A DNA stretch of 10,735 nt from Acetatifactor sp. GTDB lineage: Bacteria > Bacillota > Clostridia > Lachnospirales > Lachnospiraceae. Below, piece by piece: positions 6,284 to 10,735 of the stretch. The notes beneath the pieces are model-generated. The model was not told where the DNA came from. It saw only the letters and a list, made by a program, of their open reading frames with translations, and ran no database searches. Every line of letters starts with the position of its first letter. Positions within the stretch are counted from its first letter, which is position 1. Both the position numbers and the translations under genes were made by a program. The stretch lies in NCBI GenBank assembly GCA_016303085.1, contig JAEDMI010000078.1:1-10735 (forward strand). Reading direction: 5' to 3'.

Positions 6284-6301
6284 GCAAAAAACGAATAAGA
6301 T
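6273..6301 (+). promoter_or_regulatory. Probable promoter of the lhr-type helicase gene
   Basis: On the plus strand TTGATT (6273-6278) and TAAGAT (6296-6301) are separated by 17 bp; each has four of six consensus bases. The start would be near 6308, about 26 bases before the helicase start codon. Its -35 box shares base 6278 with the -35 box of the divergent tRNA promoter. Confidence 0.5.
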
Positions 6302-6333
6302 AGAAGAAAAAAGCGGAAAGGCAAAAAGAAGGA

Positions 6334-9300
6334 ATGAGGGATTGTCTGCAATTATTTGACAACCGCACAGAGAAGTGGTTTCGAGAGAAGCTGGGAGCGC
6401 CTACGCAGGTACAGGAGGCTTCCTGGCCTGCTATTGCCGCGGGAGGGCATGTGTTGGTATCCGCGCCCACCGGAATGGGAAAAACTCTCTCTGCCTTTCT
6501 GGTATTCCTGGACAGACTTAAAAAGCAGGCGGAGGAAGGGAGTCTGAAGCAGGAGTTGCATCTCATCTATGTATCTCCGCTGAAATCTCTTGCTGCTGAT
6601 ATTCGTGAAAATTTGAAAAGACCATTGGAGGGAATAGGCGGTGAAGAGTTGATTTCCGTGGCAATCCGCACCGGGGATACCACTCAGCGGGAACGGCAGC
6701 AGATGGCGAGAAAGCCGCCTCATATTCTGATTATTACCCCGGAATCTCTGTACCTGATGCTCACGAGTAAGACGGGACAGAATGTGCTCTGTACGGCAAA
6801 AGCTGTGATTATTGATGAGTTGCATGCCCTCATTGACACTAAGCGGGGCGCGCATTTGATGTTGTCTCTGGCCAGATTGGACGCGTTGTGTAAAAGACAT
6901 TTGCAGCGTATCGGTTTGTCAGCGACGATTGCGCCGTTGGAGCGTGCTGCGGAATATCTGGCGCCCGAACCTGTCACTGTGGCGGCACCGTCTATGGAAA
7001 AGAGAGTCCAGCTTCAGGTTTTGAGTCCCTATGTGGATACAAACAAAAAGAGAAAAGATCCGGTGTGGCAGGAACTTGCCGCGCTGGTGTACCAATATTG
7101 TCAGGGAAACCGCAGTGTCATAGCCTTTGTGGAGGGCAGGAGATATGCAGAAAAACTGGCTTATTATGTGAATCTTCTGGGTGGAGAGGACTTTGCCCGG
7201 GTGCATCACGGAAGTCTTTCCAAGGAACAGAGGCAGGAGACGGAGGAAGCCCTGCGGGAAGGCAGACTGCGGCTTTTGTGTGCTACTTCTTCCATGGAAC
7301 TTGGAATCGATGTGGGTGACATTGATCAGGTATTGCAGGTGGGTTGTCCCCGCACCATCTCCGGCACCATGCAGAGATTGGGACGGGCAGGGCATAATCC
7401 TTCCCGCATCAGTGTCATGTATCTGTTTCCCAGAACAGCGGCGGAATGCGTGCAGTGTGGCATGACGGCACAGCTTGCCAGAGAGGCAAAGGTGGAGAAG
7501 TTAAATCCGCCTGAGGGCTGTCTGGATGTGCTGGCACAGCATCTTGTTTCAATGGCGGCGTTCAAGGGTTATGAGGTGGATGAGGTGATGGAGCTTTTGC
7601 CCAGGGCTTGGCCGTTCCGCAATGTGACAAAGGAGGACGTAAAAGCGGTTCTGGGTATGCTGGCGGGAGATTTTGAACATAAAAAAGATGTACCGGTGAG
7701 ACCACGAATTTTATATGACAGAATTCACGAGAGTGTGGAGGGTGACGGCTACAGCAGGATGCTTGCGGTTTCCGCGGGGGGAACCATTCCGGACAAGGGT
7801 CTTTATTCTGTGCGGACAGAGGACGGCGTGAAGGTTGGCGAGGTGGACGAGGAGTTCGTCTACGAGACACAGAAGGGTGACAGGTTTATTCTGGGTGCTT
7901 TTGCCTGGAAGGTGACAAATATCGGCAGGGATACCGTCAGTGTGGTTCAGGCTCCCGTGGAAGGGGCAAAACTGCCTTTCTGGAAGGGAGAACTAAAAGG
8001 CAGAAATAAGGAGACAGGTGCTGCGTTCGGAAAGATTTATCGTAACCTTCATGAAGCGGACAGTAACGGGCGGTTGACGGAGGCTTTGGGAGAGCTTGGG
8101 CTGGACGAGTCCGCCTCAAACCTTGCTGCCGGGTATCTGCGACGGCAGATTGCTGCAACGGGAGGTCTGCCCGATGACAGAACCAACATAGCAGAGCATT
8201 TCAGGGATCAGTCAGGCAACAGCCAGCTAATGATTCACTCTGTTTTCGGAAAACAGATTAACAGCCCGCTGGCTTTGCTGGCAGCACAGACTGCCAGGGA
8301 AGAGCTTGGTATCAATATAGGAAGCGTAGATGAGGAGGATGGTTTTCTGCTTTATTCTTATGGGGATGGTGCAATCCCGGAGGGATTGCTGTACCGGATT
8401 AACGCTGAAACCTCGGAAGCTGTTTTGTCGGCGTTGCTTCCGGCTACGCCTCTCTTTAACATGGCATTCCGTTATAATTGCGGCAGAGCACTGATGATGG
8501 GTGTGCGTAAAAACGGGAGACAGCCTCTTTGGATGCAGCGGCTTCGGAGCGCGGAGATGTTGGACAGAGTAGTGCGGGAAAAGGAGCACCCTCTGATTCG
8601 AGAGACCCGGCAGGAATGCATGAGACAACTCTGGGATGTGGCCGGAGTACGGGAAATATTGGAACAGATTCACGCCGGGGAAATTGTGGTGCGTGAAGTT
8701 TATACGGACTCGGCTTCTCCCATGTCGCTGCCGTTGCAATGGAGTCAGGAGGCAGCGGTGATGTACGATTACGCGCCTACACCCCGGGGAATTCATGCGG
8801 CTGTGGAGGAAGCGCTGAAACAGGAAAAGGAGTTGGTACGTCCGGGAGCAGAGGAACTTTCTCAGGTACAGGAGAGAAGAAAGCTTCCTCAGGACGAAAG
8901 GCAGCTTCATTCCCTTTTGATGACAGAAGGAGATCTGGCTGCCGGGGAACTGGAGGTTCCTGTGGAGTGGCTGGAAGTGCTGGCTGGGGAGGGCCGTGCG
9001 GTATATTTGGAACAGGGGCTTTGGATTGCAGCGGAACAGCAGGAAGAGTACCGGGAGGCCCTGAATCTGGGGAAAAGAGAAGCGACAGCCCATATTGTCC
9101 GTCGTATGTTGCGCTATCGGGGCGGGGCAACCGCAGGGCAGGTGGCGTTGCGCTACGGATGGACAGAGGAGAATACACGAGAGGTACTGGAGGAACTTTG
9201 CCGGAAGGGTGAAGTAGTTTCGCAGGAGGAAACTTTTGATACCAAGGGCGCGGCTAAGCCGATGCCGGATATGGGTGATACCGGAAAAATCACTTTACCG

Positions 9301-10551
9301 GAAGCGGACAGTCCGGAAGCTGTATCAAGGCAAAAACAAGTGATATATTACCATGCCGAGTTATACAAACGGGCACGAATAAAGACGTTAAGAAACCGCA
9401 GGGAGGAGATTTCTACTTGTCCCCCGGAGAATTATGCGGCACTTTTGCTTTCCCGTATACAGCGCTCTGCTCCCGGAGAGGAATGCCTGAAAGAAACAGT
9501 TGCATCTTTTGCAGGTATGGCTGTGCCGGCGAATCTATGGGAAGAAGTAATTTTCCCTGCCAGAGTGAGAAATTACAGAGAGGGACTTTTGGATAACCTT
9601 CTGGCCGCGGGCGAGTATTTCTGGCATATGGAGGAAGACCGGAGGCTTCGCTTTGATGCCACAGAAAAAATTGACTGGGACAGGGAGCCGGAGGTGCCTT
9701 GGGATACGCTTTCGGACAAGGAAAGACTTGTGGCGGAAGCGCTCTTAAAACGGGGAGCCAGCTTCATGCAGGCACTGAACAATGTATTGTCGGGAGAGTC
9801 ACCCCATGATACGTTGCTTTCCCTGTTAGAAAAGGGAATCGTTTGCGCGGATAGCTTTGTACCGGTGCGCCAGTGGCAGAATCGTGAAAAAACGCAGAAA
9901 GCCACGGTAAGGCAGCGGGTAAATGTCCGCGTGAAGGCTTTGCAGGCGGGACGGTTTGATCTGGTACGACCCTTGCGGCCCCTGACAGTACAGGAGCAGA
10001 TGGACAGCTGCTTTGACCGATATCTGATTTTGTGTCGGGAAACGGCTGCCGCTTACGGTCTGTCCTGGCAGGAGGCACTGAATCTTCTGCGTGTGCAGGA
10101 ATACACAGGGCAGGTGAGAAGAGGTTATTTTGTAAAGGGGCTTTCAGGGGCGCAGTTTATCCGCAGAAAGGACTTTGAGGGCGTGACCGCCGCATTGCTG
10201 CATCCGCGGGAGGAGACGATGTGGCTGAATGCTGCCGACCCGATGCAGCCCTGGGGGAAATTGCTGCCTCATGAGGAAGACAGAGGGTTTATCAATGTGC
10301 CGGGGACGGTCATTGCTTTTCGGAGCGGCTTGCCGGTGGCGCTCATGGAGAGACAGGGCAAGACACTGCGCATTTTTGATGGGGCGGAGCCGGAAGAAGT
10401 CTTGTCTATGTTTACTGATGAATATCGGCGGGGAAGAATCCTTCCCGGGAAAAAGCGCATTGTGGTAAAGGAATATCCGCCCGAAGCGGCAGTACCGCTG
10501 ACAGAGAGTGGCTTCCTGCGGGAAATGCAGGATTATGTTTTGTACCGGTGA
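6334..10551 (+). CDS. lhr: Lhr-type superfamily 2 DNA helicase, full length
   Basis: The 1405-residue protein is an ATP-dependent helicase of the Lhr (large helicase-related) family, which translocates 3' to 5' and unwinds DNA or RNA:DNA hybrids; known members act in DNA repair. RecA-like motifs are all intact: APTGMGKT (44-51), YVSPLKSLAADIR (Ia), DELH (161-164), LSATIAP (195-201), ATSSMELGIDVGDID (317-331) and QRLGRAGHN (347-355). A winged-helix region follows, then the Lhr-specific segment with GDRFILGAFAWKV (515-527) and HPLIRETRQEC (752-762). Unlike the roughly 850-900-residue Lhr-core proteins, it keeps a long C-terminal half with further winged-helix-like repeats (about 1080-1250) and RRGYFVKGLSGAQFI (1262-1276); the E. 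coli counterpart, 1538 residues, carries a DNA glycosylase activity there. ATG 6334 is the only start before the in-frame stop at 6301. GGAAAGG (6315-6321) is a distant ribosome site at 12 bases, and AAGAAGG ends one base from the ATG, so initiation may be weak. It is monocistronic as far as visible. Confidence 0.92.
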   Translation: MRDCLQLFDNRTEKWFREKLGAPTQVQEASWPAIAAGGHVLVSAPTGMGKTLSAFLVFLDRLKKQAEEGSLKQELHLIYVSPLKSLAADIRENLKRPLEGIGGEELISVAIRTGDTTQRERQQMARKPPHILIITPESLYLMLTSKTGQNVLCTAKAVIIDELHALIDTKRGAHLMLSLARLDALCKRHLQRIGLSATIAPLERAAEYLAPEPVTVAAPSMEKRVQLQVLSPYVDTNKKRKDPVWQELAALVYQYCQGNRSVIAFVEGRRYAEKLAYYVNLLGGEDFARVHHGSLSKEQRQETEEALREGRLRLLCATSSMELGIDVGDIDQVLQVGCPRTISGTMQRLGRAGHNPSRISVMYLFPRTAAECVQCGMTAQLAREAKVEKLNPPEGCLDVLAQHLVSMAAFKGYEVDEVMELLPRAWPFRNVTKEDVKAVLGMLAGDFEHKKDVPVRPRILYDRIHESVEGDGYSRMLAVSAGGTIPDKGLYSVRTEDGVKVGEVDEEFVYETQKGDRFILGAFAWKVTNIGRDTVSVVQAPVEGAKLPFWKGELKGRNKETGAAFGKIYRNLHEADSNGRLTEALGELGLDESASNLAAGYLRRQIAATGGLPDDRTNIAEHFRDQSGNSQLMIHSVFGKQINSPLALLAAQTAREELGINIGSVDEEDGFLLYSYGDGAIPEGLLYRINAETSEAVLSALLPATPLFNMAFRYNCGRALMMGVRKNGRQPLWMQRLRSAEMLDRVVREKEHPLIRETRQECMRQLWDVAGVREILEQIHAGEIVVREVYTDSASPMSLPLQWSQEAAVMYDYAPTPRGIHAAVEEALKQEKELVRPGAEELSQVQERRKLPQDERQLHSLLMTEGDLAAGELEVPVEWLEVLAGEGRAVYLEQGLWIAAEQQEEYREALNLGKREATAHIVRRMLRYRGGATAGQVALRYGWTEENTREVLEELCRKGEVVSQEETFDTKGAAKPMPDMGDTGKITLPEADSPEAVSRQKQVIYYHAELYKRARIKTLRNRREEISTCPPENYAALLLSRIQRSAPGEECLKETVASFAGMAVPANLWEEVIFPARVRNYREGLLDNLLAAGEYFWHMEEDRRLRFDATEKIDWDREPEVPWDTLSDKERLVAEALLKRGASFMQALNNVLSGESPHDTLLSLLEKGIVCADSFVPVRQWQNREKTQKATVRQRVNVRVKALQAGRFDLVRPLRPLTVQEQMDSCFDRYLILCRETAAAYGLSWQEALNLLRVQEYTGQVRRGYFVKGLSGAQFIRRKDFEGVTAALLHPREETMWLNAADPMQPWGKLLPHEEDRGFINVPGTVIAFRSGLPVALMERQGKTLRIFDGAEPEEVLSMFTDEYRRGRILPGKKRIVVKEYPPEAAVPLTESGFLREMQDYVLYR

Positions 10552-10658
10552 GCTGAAAATTGCTTTTGAAAATGTATATTATTTCAGTAAAGTGTTGGAA
10601 TGAAAAATCCATAGAGGGTATTGGAAAGTATATTTTAGCTACATACCCCTGTGCGGAA
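10552..10658. other. Gene-free spacer after lhr
   Basis: This AT-rich stretch holds no gene or U-tract terminator that I can support. CTGAAA (10553-10558) and TTTCAG (10582-10587) are complementary but separated by 23 bases and lack a U-tract. The octamer CATACCCC at 10642-10649 is related to the palindromic repeat that follows. Confidence 0.5.
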
Positions 10659-10690
10659 ATACCACGCCCGGAGGGCGAGGCGGGGTATGG
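10659..10690. repeat. GC-rich palindromic repeat, copy 1
   Basis: The first 25 bases (10659-10683) reappear at 10711-10735 with three substitutions. The unit is itself a nested palindrome: ATACC-a-CGCC (10659-10668) faces GGCGGGGTAT (10679-10688) with one mismatch, and CGCCC-GGA-GGGCG (10665-10677) forms an inner perfect 5-bp hairpin. No U-tract follows, so it is not a standard terminator. It looks like a REP-like intergenic repeat unit rather than coding DNA. Confidence 0.65.
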
Positions 10691-10710
10691 AGAGAAGAAA
10701 AGGCATGTTC

Positions 10711-10735
10711 ATACCCCGCCCGGAGGACGAGGCAG
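10711..10735. repeat. GC-rich palindromic repeat, copy 2 (cut by window end)
   Basis: It matches copy 1 at 22 of 25 positions, 52 bp downstream, differing at 10716, 10727 and 10734. CATACCCCGCC (10710-10720) is also perfectly complementary to GGCGGGGTATG (10679-10689) of copy 1, so the two copies could pair across a 20-base loop. The right arm expected from copy 1 lies beyond the window. Confidence 0.6.

Noticed and set aside
8227..9093. A 288-codon open frame on the minus strand
   Set aside because: It lies entirely opposite the helicase gene, in a region with recognisable Lhr features, and its peptide has no family resemblance.
10659..10735. The start of a CRISPR array
   Set aside because: Only two copies are visible, they differ at three of 25 positions, the unit is strongly palindromic, and no cas gene is present. 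The right side is not visible, so this rests on what can be seen.

Overview
The window looks like chromosomal DNA of a Gram-positive anaerobe of the class Clostridia, most likely a Lachnospiraceae-type gut bacterium. This is inferred from the mid-range base composition, the purine-rich Shine-Dalgarno sites, TTGACA/TATAAT-type promoters, U-tract intrinsic terminators and the flavour of the proteins. The genus cannot be fixed from sequence alone.

Layout, left to right. (1) Positions 1-283 hold no convincing gene except perhaps the last codons of an upstream one. Two intrinsic terminators follow in tandem, then a probable extended -10 promoter with a small inverted repeat. (2) 284-976 encodes an XRE-type regulator with a C-terminal GyrI-like effector-binding domain. 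(3) A promoter near 1050-1078 probably starts a forward transcript carrying an RsmF-like rRNA cytosine-5 methyltransferase (1114-2529), an RluA-family pseudouridine synthase that begins at the very next base (2530-3267), an AI-2E/PerM family membrane protein (3325-4389) and an O-antigen-ligase-like polytopic membrane protein (4434-6074). No terminator is visible between these genes. (4) A 20-bp perfect hairpin flanked by A and T tracts (6109-6152) ends this transcript and also the converging tRNA gene. (5) A tRNA-Pro(CGG) gene lies on the minus strand (6156-6229) with a near-consensus promoter. (6) A full-length Lhr-type superfamily 2 helicase (6334-10551) is read divergently, from a probable promoter whose -35 box touches that of the tRNA. 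(7) The right edge (10552-10735) has no gene but holds a GC-rich palindromic repeat, two copies 52 bp apart, the second cut by the window end.

The first two genes of the operon both act on RNA, one methylating and one isomerising bases. The two membrane proteins behind them have no obvious functional tie to RNA modification. Lhr is a nucleic-acid repair helicase and stands alone.

I found no defence system, CRISPR array, transposase, integrase or phage gene, and nothing that I would call an undescribed system. The items most worth a second look are the palindromic repeat at the right edge, the back-to-back tRNA/lhr promoters, the dyads at two other promoters, and the orphan O-antigen-ligase-like gene.
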